64,000 nt of DNA from JAVBQO01 sp031548885 (GTDB taxonomy: Bacteria > Patescibacteriota > Saccharimonadia > Saccharimonadales > Saccharimonadaceae). Below are positions 17,498-25,959 of the stretch, one piece after another. The stretch spans positions 62,001 through 126,000 of the forward strand of contig JAVBQO010000002.1 in NCBI GenBank assembly GCA_031548885.1. Reading direction: 5' to 3'. Every line of letters begins with the position of its first letter. Positions within the stretch are counted from its first letter, which is position 1. The position numbers were made by a program, and so were the translations under genes. The notes under the pieces are model-generated. The model had not been told where the DNA came from, did no database searches, and worked only from the letters and a program-made list of their open reading frames with translations.

Positions 17498-18208
17498 TTA
17501 TGGTGCGGGTAAGCGCTGCGCGGGGCACGTAGCCAAAATTTTCGCCATGGCGTCGTGTTCGGCTGGCGTGACCCACAGCGAGTATTTGATTTTGACGGCG
17601 ATTTGGCGGGCGATGTATTGACAGCGAAAGTTTTTGTTGGGCGGCAACCACGTCGCGGCGTCACCGGAACCTTTTTGCTGATTGGCGGGACCGTCCGCCG
17701 CGATCAGTTCCAAATCGTCGTTGGCTAGTTTTTCGCGCGTCGCTTTGTCCAAATCCTGCGCACCTTTTTGCCAAGCGTCGGACAGCGCCACCACGTGATC
17801 GATTTGCACGGCCGCCGACGTGCTGGAGCCGCGTGTGAAATTGATGATTTCGCCAGTGTACGGGTCGTTCAGTGTGCCGGAAACAACGGTGCAGCCGTCG
17901 CTGTCGTATACGACGTTTGTCAAATCGCGCCCTAGAATCCGCTGCCGCGTGTCGCATTTCTGCCACGCCGCCCAACCTTTGCCGAACTGATCGCGTGAAT
18001 AACCGGTTTTCGGTGCGCGACCTTTGACGTCAATTTTTTCTAGCGCGGCAATTGCCAATTCCTGATCGGAATTCCGCGGAGTTTCGACTGTCGTGACCGG
18101 ATTTGAATCGTTATCAACTTGCGAAAATCCAAATCCGACCAATCCCAAAATCAACACTGCGAAAACAGTTACAATCGAAATCCGACGCCGGCGATATGCA
18201 TTTGCCAT
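17498..18208 (-). CDS. secreted or membrane-anchored HNH nuclease (DUF1524 type)
   Basis: The 236-residue protein has a basic N-terminus and one membrane or signal segment (about 9-28), so the catalytic domain should be outside the cytoplasm. The domain shows DHVVALSDAW (DH at 137-138), ANDDLELIAADGPANQQKG and AATWLPPNKNFRCQYIARQ, the pattern of the GmrSD/DUF1524 HNH family found in secreted Actinobacterial nucleases. Start M18208 was chosen because TATAAT lies exactly 6 nt upstream; a much longer frame runs through the divergent gene. A secreted nuclease fits nucleotide scavenging or processing of incoming DNA by an organism unlikely to make its own nucleotides. Confidence 0.85.
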   Translation of the reverse strand: MANAYRRRRISIVTVFAVLILGLVGFGFSQVDNDSNPVTTVETPRNSDQELAIAALEKIDVKGRAPKTGYSRDQFGKGWAAWQKCDTRQRILGRDLTNVVYDSDGCTVVSGTLNDPYTGEIINFTRGSSTSAAVQIDHVVALSDAWQKGAQDLDKATREKLANDDLELIAADGPANQQKGSGDAATWLPPNKNFRCQYIARQIAVKIKYSLWVTPAEHDAMAKILATCPAQRLPAP

Positions 18209-18260
18209 GCAATCATTATAACGCTTGACTATTACCTCTGTATATTCAATAATTATATGA

Positions 18261-18794
18261 GTGAAGAAATTATTCGTTGTCATATTCGTTAGCATTTTTG
18301 TCGCCACCGGTTGGTGCGGCGCGGCTTTTGCGACGGGCAACGATTTGGCAACGGATATCCAACGCGCCGACGCAATTCGTGCCAATTGCCGCGCTGCACA
18401 GTCGACTTTGCAACAAGTCAGCCGCGGCGACACCGTCGTGCGCATCAATCGCGGTCGAGCATACGAAAACATGCTGAAATTGATGTTCGCGTTCAATTCG
18501 CGCGTGGCGGCCAACAATCGTAGTGAACCGCAGTTGAGCGAAATCACGGCGTCGGCCAAACGGGGTATCGAACGTTTTCGCGCCGATTACGACCAATACC
18601 AGGACGCGCTGACTCGCGCCATCGGCGTTGATTGTGCCAACCAGCCAGTCACATTTTACGAAGCGTTGATCGACGCACGCGCCAAACGCGTCGCTGTGAA
18701 TCAGGATATTCAGAACTTGGACAAACAATTTGGCAATTACAAAAAAGTCGTGAACGGTATCGCCGACGAAATTAAAGGAAAATCATCGTCATGA
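18261..18794 (+). CDS. secreted or lipoprotein-like hypothetical protein
   Basis: This 177-residue protein begins at a GTG and has a hydrophobic signal segment (about 3-24) followed by a helical, charged domain with four Cys. It lies divergently from the secreted nuclease and overlaps the next gene (ATGATG). An AT-rich -10-like element lies about 5 nt upstream. No family was recognised; such two-gene pairs of a secreted helical protein and a small membrane protein are common in Saccharibacteria-like genomes. Confidence 0.65.
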   Translation: MKKLFVVIFVSIFVATGWCGAAFATGNDLATDIQRADAIRANCRAAQSTLQQVSRGDTVVRINRGRAYENMLKLMFAFNSRVAANNRSEPQLSEITASAKRGIERFRADYDQYQDALTRAIGVDCANQPVTFYEALIDARAKRVAVNQDIQNLDKQFGNYKKVVNGIADEIKGKSSS

Positions 18795-19150
18795 TGGAGC
18801 GTGCGAAAAAATTTTTCGACACGCATCAGCTGTTGTTTTTGGTGTTGGGTGCGCTGACCATCACGGTTATTTTGACCAGCGTCAGCATGCATCTGTACGT
18901 TTCGTCTGGCGCGTCGAAACTTGATCTGAGCCGTCCGGGATACGAAAAAGTTCGCGAAAACGTCACGCAGAATCCGACCGACGAAAAACCGTATTCGACA
19001 ACTGGTCCGCTGGATGCGACCGCCATTCAGGACTTTGACAATCGCTACAACAGACAGCGTGCTGAAATGAACGATTTGGGCGATTTCGGCAGCGACGCGC
19101 TGAGCGATTCGGCGTTGAATTTAAATGTTTCCGATGAATTGACGGATTAG
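18791..19150 (+). CDS. small single-pass membrane protein
   Basis: This 119-residue protein has one transmembrane helix (about 13-36) and a polar, acidic C-terminal half rich in Asn, Asp and Ser. Its start overlaps the stop of the preceding secreted protein, so the two are probably made together and may form a membrane complex. No domain was recognised. The 3' end overlaps the converging mscS gene by 4 bp. Confidence 0.6.
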   Translation: MMERAKKFFDTHQLLFLVLGALTITVILTSVSMHLYVSSGASKLDLSRPGYEKVRENVTQNPTDEKPYSTTGPLDATAIQDFDNRYNRQRAEMNDLGDFGSDALSDSALNLNVSDELTD

Positions 19151-19986
19151 ACGAGCTTGATGTTTTCTTTGCCCAACGCGGCCAACAATCGGCGGCGGTA
19201 TTCGCTGGTAACTTTCCATTGATCGGCCGGCGTCGTGATGCCGCTGACAGCGACGTCGAAGCCGTCTTTGCTGAATTTGCCGACTTCGGAGAAATGAATC
19301 GGGTCAATAATTTTGTCTTTCCATTCTTTGTTTTTGGCCAAGTCTGCGCCGGCGGAATTGACGATCTCGGTCACTTTGTCGACGTCGGTGCCAGTTTCGA
19401 CGGTAAATGAAAAGTGAACTTTGCTATACCCGAGCGTTTTGTTCGTAACCTGCACGATCGAGCCGTTCGGGATGAAATGCACGTTGCCGTCGCGGTCGCG
19501 CAGCGTCGTCGATCGAATCGACACTTTTTCGACAGCGCCGTGTGCGTCCGTCACGCCCGTGCCGGTAATTTGGATGTAGTCGCCGACGCGGTATTGGTTT
19601 TCCAAAATGATGAAAAAGCCCGTCAACGAATCCTTGACAATTGACTGCGCACCAAAACCTAGCGCTACACCGGCGATTCCGGCGCTAGCCAGCAGCGGCG
19701 CCAGATTAAGACCGAAATCTCTTTGCAGAATTGTAAACAATGCGATCAAAACAATAAGCACGCGAACAATAGTCGTGAACAGCGACGCCAAAGTTTTTTG
19801 TCGTTTGCGAATCTCGCCGCGCGGTGTTTTGCTGCGAACACCTTTCGCGATTTTTCGCATTGTCCATTCAATAATTGTACCGCAGAAATAGTAGATAACA
19901 GCGCTGGCGACAATGATTAACAATATGTTGAGACCTTCGTTGCCGAGCCAGTGGCCGATATTTTGCCATACTTTGTCCATATCCAT
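19147..19986 (-). CDS. mscS: MscS-family mechanosensitive channel
   Basis: This 279-residue protein has an N-terminal helix, a second helix pair and the conserved pore-lining and beta-domain region ASAGIAGVALGFGAQSIVKDSLTGFFIILENQYRVGDYI, typical of small MscS channels. It releases solutes on hypo-osmotic shock. Two in-frame ATGs lie two codons apart; the first is preceded at 7 nt by TATACT on the minus strand. That box overlaps the -10 of the divergent TsaC-TrmB gene, so the two genes share one promoter core. Confidence 0.93.
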   Translation of the reverse strand: MDMDKVWQNIGHWLGNEGLNILLIIVASAVIYYFCGTIIEWTMRKIAKGVRSKTPRGEIRKRQKTLASLFTTIVRVLIVLIALFTILQRDFGLNLAPLLASAGIAGVALGFGAQSIVKDSLTGFFIILENQYRVGDYIQITGTGVTDAHGAVEKVSIRSTTLRDRDGNVHFIPNGSIVQVTNKTLGYSKVHFSFTVETGTDVDKVTEIVNSAGADLAKNKEWKDKIIDPIHFSEVGKFSKDGFDVAVSGITTPADQWKVTSEYRRRLLAALGKENIKLV

Positions 19987-19992
19987 ATGTGT

Positions 19993-19999
19993 TAGTATA
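19993..19999. promoter_or_regulatory. shared palindromic -10 for mscS and the TsaC-TrmB gene
   Basis: TAGTAT (19993-19998) is 6 nt before the GTG at 20005 on the plus strand. TATACT on the minus strand (19994-19999) is 7 nt before the mscS ATG. The two -10 boxes overlap almost completely, so both leaderless promoters cannot be occupied at once. Confidence 0.6.
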
Positions 20000-20004
20000 C
20001 ATTA

Positions 20005-21228
20005 GTGCAAGTTGTAAAGGAATTGTCGGATCCGATTGTCGTTGATGCTCTGCGTGGCGGCAGTTTTGTCGTGGCGCGAACCGATACGATTTACGGGATT
20101 TTGTGCAGCGCGAATGACGAAAACGCGGTCAAGCGGCTGCGTGAAATCCGCGGCCGCGACGCAACCCAGGGTTTTATTATCTTGGCAGACAGCGTCGAAA
20201 CGGTTGCGAAAATGGTTGATTTGAAATCTGACGTTTTCGCAAAATTGTCCAACATTTGGCCAGCAAAGGTTTCGGTTGTGTTAAAGGCTACAGATCATAC
20301 GCCGGCATGGTTGATGGACACGCGCGACGACGACACGATCGCATTTCGCGTGCCGGCGGACAAAACGTGGCGCGAATTGTTGCGAAAAACTGGACCGTTG
20401 TGTGCGCCGAGCGCGAACAAACCGGGCGAAAATCCAGCGCGTAGCATTGATGAAGCACGCAAAATTTTTGGTAAAAATGTTGTGTATGTGAACGGCGGGC
20501 GTGTGATGGAAAATTCGCCGTCGCGCTTGATCAAATTTGACTCAAATGGCGACGAAATTGTTTTGCGAAAATCGGCGCTGGACAACGTGATTTCGCGCAA
20601 ACGCAAAAAATTCAAATTCGCGCGATTTGACGAATTGGATTCGTGTTTTCATTTGGACGAATGGACCGAAAAACGCGACGAATGGATCGACGTCGCGAAG
20701 GATTTGGTCGTTGAAATCGGCGCCGGTTCAGCATTATTTTTGGTTGAACAGGCCAAACTCGCGCCCGAAAAACAATTCATCGCCGTCGACATTAAAGGCG
20801 ACCGGCTGTACCAAGGCGCCCGCGACGCCGCCCGCGCGGAACTGACAAATATCGTGTTTGTACGATCGGATATTGCGAAAATCACCGATGTTATTCCGGC
20901 GAAATCCGTATCGGAAATCTGGCTGACATTTTCTGATCCGTATCCGCGTGGATCCGATGCCAAACATCGTTTGACAGCGCCGCGATATTTGAATTATTAC
21001 CGTGAAATCCTTGCGAAAAATGGGATTTTGCATTTCAAAACCGACAATCATGGTTTGTTCGATTGGTCGCTGGAGCAATTTGTGGCGAACGATTGGGATT
21101 TCGCAAAATTGACGTACGATTTGCACGAATCGGATTTGCCGGAAACTGCGAAAATCATGACTTCGTACGAAAAACGGTTTGTTGACGAGGGTTTGAAAAT
21201 TATGTACGCGCAGATTCTGCCGCAATAA
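20005..21228 (+). CDS. fusion of TsaC/YrdC and TrmB tRNA-modification enzymes
   Basis: The 407-residue frame joins two whole enzymes. Residues 1 to about 195 are a YrdC/TsaC domain (RTDTIYG, KRLREIRGRD at 43-52, SAN at 136-138), which makes threonylcarbamoyl-AMP for t6A37. Residues about 200-407 are TrmB (SAM motif VVEIGAG at 235-241, TFSDPYPR at 308-315, HFKTDNHGLF at 343-352), which makes m7G46. There is no stop, gap or internal ribosome-binding site between them. The start is a GTG with TAGTAT 6 nt upstream, so the mRNA is probably leaderless. Both domains keep their key motifs, so both should be active. TsaE and TsaB are encoded at 43.8-44.6 kb. Confidence 0.9.
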   Translation: MQVVKELSDPIVVDALRGGSFVVARTDTIYGILCSANDENAVKRLREIRGRDATQGFIILADSVETVAKMVDLKSDVFAKLSNIWPAKVSVVLKATDHTPAWLMDTRDDDTIAFRVPADKTWRELLRKTGPLCAPSANKPGENPARSIDEARKIFGKNVVYVNGGRVMENSPSRLIKFDSNGDEIVLRKSALDNVISRKRKKFKFARFDELDSCFHLDEWTEKRDEWIDVAKDLVVEIGAGSALFLVEQAKLAPEKQFIAVDIKGDRLYQGARDAARAELTNIVFVRSDIAKITDVIPAKSVSEIWLTFSDPYPRGSDAKHRLTAPRYLNYYREILAKNGILHFKTDNHGLFDWSLEQFVANDWDFAKLTYDLHESDLPETAKIMTSYEKRFVDEGLKIMYAQILPQ

Positions 21229-21247
21229 TCACTCCTTTCGCAAATGA

Positions 21248-21280
21248 AAATAAACCGTGTCAAAATGGCACGGTTTATTT
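21248..21280. terminator. intrinsic terminator
   Basis: AAATAAACCGTG (21248-21259) pairs with CACGGTTTATTT (21269-21280) around a 9-nt loop. It lies 20 bp after the TsaC-TrmB stop and serves both that gene and the converging CYTH-kinase. TTTCGCAAA just before it and TTTGCGAAA at about 21307 also form an inverted pair of the window's octamer core. Confidence 0.9.
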
Positions 21281-21294
21281 CTGTGTCACATTAA

Positions 21295-21462
21295 TTAATT
21301 GCGTGTGTTTGCGAAAGTTGGTTCGGCCGTTTCGACCATGTATCGCAAAATATGTTGTGGCGACGCGAAAATATCGTTGAAACGTGACTCTTCGGCGATG
21401 CTCCAATCGCGGAATAATCGGCGGCCGGCGCACGTTGCAAAACCTACCTGGACGTCGTAGAC
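21295..21462 (-). pseudogene. in-frame continuation of the CYTH-kinase beyond its stop codon
   Basis: After the TAA at 21463-21465 the same frame stays open for 55 codons (VYDVQVGFATCAGRRLFRD..., ending TFANTRN) to a second TAA at 21295. The composition is protein-like and the length would complete the kinase fold. This suggests a single nonsense mutation, a sequencing error or read-through rather than random sequence. Confidence 0.6.
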
Positions 21463-22494
21463 TTAATCGACTACTGAATTAAGGTCTGGGCTGTCGGCAT
21501 ATAAACCTTCGACGAGAATAATCGGTGCCAAGCGTTCACGATCCGGGAATTCGGCCGCAGTCGGTTCCTGCGAAACAAAATCGAATTTTCGCAGCGGCAA
21601 TGCGCGGCCGCCACGCAAGCTTTCGCGGATTTCGTTCGCCATCAACTGTGTGTCGTACACGATCGGATCGTCCCAGTTGATCGCTTCGGCTGATCCGAAA
21701 TGTTCGATCATTGCGCGGCGGCCCTTATGATAGTCGTCGGTGGAAATTATCGGGATTTCGCAACGAAATGGGCAGCCCGACGCCATTCGTGAATCGTAAT
21801 GTCGCTGGAATAGGTCCTGGACTTCGCGTGCCAGGGTAGATTTTCCGCTGCCGCTGCGCCCAGTGATTGCGACGATGTACGGATCGTTGATTGACGGTTT
21901 GATTTCGCCGGACAAAACTGGTCGCAGAATTTCCTGACTGGTGATTTCGGGACTTTTCGCAACCAGCATTTCCGGGTGTAATTCGTACGCAACTGTTTCG
22001 TTTTGTGATTCGATTTGTCCGGAAACGTTTCGTAATCGGAAAAAGTTCGCGCCACCCAAAAATCGTTCGGCAGATTCGCGGTCGGTTTCGACCTCGATGA
22101 TTGGTTTTTCACGTCCCTCAATCCAATCAATTGTGATGCCAGGTTCGATTTCGCTGCGAATTTTGTGGATGCGCGGATGTCGGCCGCTGGTTGCGAAAAA
22201 ATCGTACGTTTCCTGCGAAATTTTCGTTTCGATTTCCATGCGATTGAGATTTTCGCAGCTGTCTGTGTCGCGGTCTTTTAGCGTTGCCGTAAAAACTGTG
22301 CCGTTTTTGGTGGTTGATTCGCGCAGACGCAAACTGTACGGTTCGTCGGGCTGGCTGAGGTAAATTTGCTCGATTAATTCTGTCGGATTTTCGCGGTACA
22401 ACTCGAACATTTCCGGATTAAGCGGCTCGAACTTTTGCTCAATTTCGCGAAACTGATCGAGCGGTTTAAATGTTTCGTGTGACGTCGCAGTCAT
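21463..22494 (-). CDS. CYTH domain fused to a uridine-kinase-like domain, cut short by an in-frame stop
   Basis: From MTATSHETFK (343 residues) the first 190 or so form a CYTH triphosphate-tunnel domain: EIEQKF at 17-22, YSLRLRES, FTATLKDRD, RMEIETKI and PIIEVETD supply the expected acidic and basic pairs. The rest is a P-loop kinase of the uridine kinase/PRK type: GRSGSGKST at 212-220, STDDYHKGRRA and INWDDP. Kinase-CYTH fusions are known in eukaryotes with the opposite order. The frame ends in TAA soon after ILVEGLY, where these kinases normally continue; coding potential resumes at once. A GAGGAG precedes the ATG. The product is unknown but probably acts on a nucleotide or inorganic polyphosphate. 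Confidence 0.8.
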   Translation of the reverse strand: MTATSHETFKPLDQFREIEQKFEPLNPEMFELYRENPTELIEQIYLSQPDEPYSLRLRESTTKNGTVFTATLKDRDTDSCENLNRMEIETKISQETYDFFATSGRHPRIHKIRSEIEPGITIDWIEGREKPIIEVETDRESAERFLGGANFFRLRNVSGQIESQNETVAYELHPEMLVAKSPEITSQEILRPVLSGEIKPSINDPYIVAITGRSGSGKSTLAREVQDLFQRHYDSRMASGCPFRCEIPIISTDDYHKGRRAMIEHFGSAEAINWDDPIVYDTQLMANEIRESLRGGRALPLRKFDFVSQEPTAAEFPDRERLAPIILVEGLYADSPDLNSVVD

Positions 22495-22592
22495 ATTTTC
22501 TCCTCGTGATTTTTGATGACAATTTGATTGTATTTTGCTATATTCAAAACGTATAGAAAGTTTAAATTGACTCAAAAATTATTGACACGATT

Positions 22593-23264
22593 ATGATTAA
22601 CCACCATATTCAAAAATACATTTTATCCGTGCTTGCGAAAACCGATTTCGCGCGATTTCGCGACATGCGGCCGAAAAATGTTGATTCGAATTTATATTCG
22701 TATCATTTGAAACTATTGATGAAACAGGGAATGATTGCGAAAACGGACGATGGCTATTGCTTGACTGCGAAAGGATTGGCATACGTTGATCGCGTCAATA
22801 TGGAAAAATTTGCCGTTCGTTTGCAGCCGAAAATCCTAACGATGATTTTGCTCAAAAATAAATACAATGAGATTTTATTGACCAAAAGAAACAAACAGCC
22901 GTTCATTAACACATGGACTCTGCCGTCTGGCAAATTGCATTTGGATGACGAACGGATCGCAGTTGCTGCCGAGCGCGAGTTGTTTGAAAAAACGAACTTG
23001 ACCGTGAATAATCTGGATCATATTGGTGACTGCTATCTGTCGGTGCGATCAAACGAAACGATGATTTCTAGCGTTCTGGCGCACGTGTTCGCAAAAACGG
23101 TGGAAAATTTCGCTGCTTTTGGCAATGAGAACGCCAAATGGACTGGCGAAACGTGGCGAAATAATCATAATTTGACGCCCGGCGTCGAGGATATTCTGTG
23201 GCTGGCTGGCCATTCTGATGGGAAGTTTTTCGCGGAATTGGATTACAAAATCGATTTGGGATAA
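22593..23264 (+). CDS. winged-helix plus NUDIX-domain protein
   Basis: This 223-residue protein has an N-terminal winged helix (about 1-70, LYSYHLKLLMKQGMIAK) and a C-terminal NUDIX domain. The NUDIX box GKLHLDDERIAVAAERELFEKTNL departs from the consensus: one extra residue after the Gly, and Lys replaces the second metal-binding Glu. Such HTH-NUDIX proteins often act as transcription factors that sense a nucleotide. The degenerate box suggests sensing rather than hydrolysis. It lies divergently from the CYTH-kinase, a possible target. Confidence 0.75.
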   Translation: MINHHIQKYILSVLAKTDFARFRDMRPKNVDSNLYSYHLKLLMKQGMIAKTDDGYCLTAKGLAYVDRVNMEKFAVRLQPKILTMILLKNKYNEILLTKRNKQPFINTWTLPSGKLHLDDERIAVAAERELFEKTNLTVNNLDHIGDCYLSVRSNETMISSVLAHVFAKTVENFAAFGNENAKWTGETWRNNHNLTPGVEDILWLAGHSDGKFFAELDYKIDLG

Positions 23265-23273
23265 AATGACCGT

Positions 23274-23618
23274 ATGACATTTGACGAATATCAGAAAAAT
23301 GCGAGCGCTACCGACGTTTTCGGCGGCGGAAAACACGATTTGAGCGACCCGGCGTTTGTTGACAAAATATTGGGCTTGGCCGGTGAATCGGGCGAAGTAA
23401 CTGACAAATTCAAAAAAATCATTCGTGACAACGGGGGTAAGATTTCCGTTGCGGCACGCGATGAAATTATCAAAGAACTTGGCGACGTACTGTGGTTTCT
23501 GGCATTAATCAGCGAATATTTAGGCGTATCGTTTGATGCCGTGGCTGCGAAAAATATCGAAAAAGTGACTGATCGCAAAAAACGCGGAGCAATCGGCGGG
23601 TCGGGCGATAACCGCTAG
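23274..23618 (+). CDS. MazG-like nucleotide pyrophosphohydrolase
   Basis: This 114-residue single-domain protein has the MazG metal motif GLAGESGEVTDKFKK (about 40-54) and the second pair KELGDVLWFLA (about 73-83). It should hydrolyse NTPs or dNTPs to monophosphates and so clean up the nucleotide pool. TAAAAT at 23262-23267 lies exactly 6 nt before the ATG, giving a leaderless mRNA even though a NUDIX gene ends just upstream. A more degenerate MazG-like gene is at 39147. Confidence 0.85.
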   Translation: MTFDEYQKNASATDVFGGGKHDLSDPAFVDKILGLAGESGEVTDKFKKIIRDNGGKISVAARDEIIKELGDVLWFLALISEYLGVSFDAVAAKNIEKVTDRKKRGAIGGSGDNR

Positions 23619-23720
23619 CATCGCACTGGCTCATCGTTGCCCATGCTGACAATGGGATAAAAGTGGTTACGTTATTCGGGAACTTTACGCTATAATATAA
23701 AAAATAAAGGAACAATAAAA

Positions 23721-24668
23721 ATGATAGAAAAAGTAAATGTAGACAATTTCAACCGAGCGGAAACGGATCGCTACTTTGTGAATATCATCAAACTGGGCGG
23801 AGACGGGAAATTTTACTACCTGCGAGAGCCCGTTCCGATTGATCGGCAAAACATTGTGCGAATGAATCGTGACACGCTGTATTCTGCAGTCGTTATCGAT
23901 TTGTACGCCGGCCCTGCGACAATAACTTTGCCAGATGGAAATGGGCGTTATGTGGCGCTTTTGGCTATCGACCAGGATCATTATGTCGTGCAAATTGATT
24001 ATGATGCCGGCGAATATACTTTTACAAAGGATCAATGCAACACGAGATATATGGTGGTTTTGATAAGGATTTTAGCCGACGCCGACGATCCGAACGACAT
24101 CGCTGAGGTTAATAAATTACAAGATCAGTTGAAGTTCAGCCAGGATGGCACGCCGGAATTCAAGTTTGGCGATTGGGACGCTGATAGCTTGAACATGACG
24201 CGCAAACTTTTGTTGGGTCTCGGAAGCCAAATGACTAACTTTAGAAACACATTCGGCAAAGAAAGTGAAGTTTCGCCGATTCACCACTTGATTGGTACGG
24301 CCGGCGGTTGGGGCGGAAATCCCGACAAAGACGCGATTTATGAACAAGGTTTTGTGGAAAACAATGACGGCCAAGCGACGTACGTTTTGACTGTTCCCGC
24401 CGACGTTCCCGTGGACGGATTCTGGTCAATTTCCGTATACAACGCGGATGGATATTTCGAAGAAAACGCAGAAGGACTGTATTCAGTCAATAATCTAACT
24501 GCGAAGAAAGAGGCTGATGGCTCGGTAAAAGTGCATTTTGGCGGCGACTCAAACAGTGCAAATTATTTGCCGATAACGCCAGGTTGGAATTACACGGTTC
24601 GTTTGTACCGCCCGCATCAGGAAATATTGGACGGCAGTTGGGTTTTTCCGACGCTGAATGTGGCCTAA
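23721..24668 (+). CDS. DUF1254/DUF1214-family protein, possibly acquired
   Basis: This 315-residue protein has the N-terminal DUF1254 region (VRMNRDTLYSAVVIDL) and the C-terminal DUF1214 region (DGFWSISVYNADGYFEEN, LPITPGWNYTVRLYRP, ILDGSWVFP). The biochemical role of these domains is not established. No signal peptide is visible. It has AAAGGAAC before the ATG and a TATAAT about 30 nt upstream, so it is leadered. Over almost 950 bp it contains no copy of the TGCGAAAA octamer, in contrast to its neighbours, which suggests later acquisition. Confidence 0.85.
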   Translation: MIEKVNVDNFNRAETDRYFVNIIKLGGDGKFYYLREPVPIDRQNIVRMNRDTLYSAVVIDLYAGPATITLPDGNGRYVALLAIDQDHYVVQIDYDAGEYTFTKDQCNTRYMVVLIRILADADDPNDIAEVNKLQDQLKFSQDGTPEFKFGDWDADSLNMTRKLLLGLGSQMTNFRNTFGKESEVSPIHHLIGTAGGWGGNPDKDAIYEQGFVENNDGQATYVLTVPADVPVDGFWSISVYNADGYFEENAEGLYSVNNLTAKKEADGSVKVHFGGDSNSANYLPITPGWNYTVRLYRPHQEILDGSWVFPTLNVA

Positions 24669-24672
24669 TCGT

Positions 24673-25938
24673 TTAGGCGTCAGTTGAGATTTGATTTCGC
24701 AACCACGCGTCAATCGGCCCTGCGCCCATGAAAATCACCAAATCGTTATCGGCCAGGTGCTGCGAAACTTTTTGCCACAAATTCTCGTCAAGCTCAGCCG
24801 ATTCGGCGACGTCGGGATTGTTGAGTTTCGCAATCAAATCCTCCGGCGCTAGAACTGTCAAATCGGGATTTTCGCGCACCAAATATGTCGGCGTCCAGTA
24901 AACTTTATTCGCCAAATCAAACGCGTGTTCGTACTCGTTTGCGACTTCGTGCTGGCGAACGTTCTGGTGCGGTTGGTACACGACGACGACATTGTCGGAA
25001 ATTTCGCGGGCTTTTTGCAACGTGGCGGCGATTTCCGACGGATGATGAGCATAATCGGTGTACAAATTGTCGGCTAGCTTTTCGAATCGGCGGTCGGTGC
25101 CTGGAAATTCAGCCAAAATTTGGTACAATTCGTCCGAATCGTAATCATCGATTTTTCGCAAAGTTTCCGCCACCAAAAATGCGTTATTTCGCATAAACTG
25201 ACCGGGCAAACCAATCTCGTTCATATCTGGCGAATGATCAAAAACCTCAACGTTTTCGTTTTGCAGCGGTTGCAAAAACTGATACGAATCCTCGAACAAA
25301 ATCGTTTCGTCAGATTGATCGATAAATGCGCGAAATGCGTTTTTGTAATCGTCGAGCGTCGGATACGTGTCGGCGTGGTCATAATCCAGCGACGGAATTG
25401 CCGAAATTGTCGGCGAAAATTGCAAGAAATTGCGGTCGTATTCGTCGCACTCGTACACGAAATACTCGGCGTTCGGGTCGTAAAAACCGCTTGGCCCAAA
25501 TGATAAAGTCGACCCGACAGAGTACGAAACTGGCAAACCAAGCTCTTTCGCAGCCCAAACGAACATGCCGGTCGTGGTGGTTTTGCCGTGCGTACCGGCG
25601 ATGGCGACCAGGCGCAGATTCTTTTCGCGGATGAATTCTGCCAAAAATTCGTCGCGTTTTGACACGCGAATGCCGTTTTCACGTGCGAAAACCAACTCTG
25701 GACGGTCATCTGGCAGCGCCGACGTATAGACAAGCCAGTCAATCGGATTCGCCAAATGTTCGGCCGCGATTGATTCGCCAGTTTGTTCATAGATCACATC
25801 GACGTCGCGCTTTTCCAACTCTAACGAAGCTAGCGATTCACGCAAATCTGATCCCGAAACGTCATATCCGGCGTCGTGGGCAATCTCCGCTAGTGGACCA
25901 ATTCCCGCGCCGCCGATTCCTGAAAAGAAAATATGCAT
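24673..25938 (-). CDS. murC: UDP-N-acetylmuramate--L-alanine ligase
   Basis: This 421-residue Mur ligase has the N-terminal GIGGAGIGPLAEI Rossmann motif, the ATP loop GTHGKTTTTGM (115-125), YECDEYD, GTDRRFE and the MurC-specific DYAHHPSEIAATL. It adds L-Ala to UDP-MurNAc in the cytoplasm, the first step of the peptidoglycan peptide. It is slightly short for MurC but complete. TATACT lies 6 nt before the ATG on the minus strand, inside a palindrome shared with the divergent gene, so the mRNA is probably leaderless. Confidence 0.94.
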   Translation of the reverse strand: MHIFFSGIGGAGIGPLAEIAHDAGYDVSGSDLRESLASLELEKRDVDVIYEQTGESIAAEHLANPIDWLVYTSALPDDRPELVFARENGIRVSKRDEFLAEFIREKNLRLVAIAGTHGKTTTTGMFVWAAKELGLPVSYSVGSTLSFGPSGFYDPNAEYFVYECDEYDRNFLQFSPTISAIPSLDYDHADTYPTLDDYKNAFRAFIDQSDETILFEDSYQFLQPLQNENVEVFDHSPDMNEIGLPGQFMRNNAFLVAETLRKIDDYDSDELYQILAEFPGTDRRFEKLADNLYTDYAHHPSEIAATLQKAREISDNVVVVYQPHQNVRQHEVANEYEHAFDLANKVYWTPTYLVRENPDLTVLAPEDLIAKLNNPDVAESAELDENLWQKVSQHLADNDLVIFMGAGPIDAWLRNQISTDA

Positions 25939-25944
25939 GAATAT

Positions 25945-25952
25945 AGTATACT
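25945..25952. promoter_or_regulatory. palindromic -10 shared by murC and the divergent membrane-protein gene
   Basis: The palindrome AGTATACT reads TATACT on both strands. On the minus strand it is 6 nt from the murC ATG (25938) and on the plus strand 7 nt from the ATG at 25960. Two leaderless genes therefore start from a single 8-bp core, only 21 bp apart. Confidence 0.65.
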
Positions 25953-25959
25953 AAAAGTA

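Noticed and set aside
17498..18559. 353-residue version of the HNH nuclease
   Set aside because: The extra 117 codons run antisense through the divergent secreted protein; TATAAT is 6 nt before the ATG at 18208.
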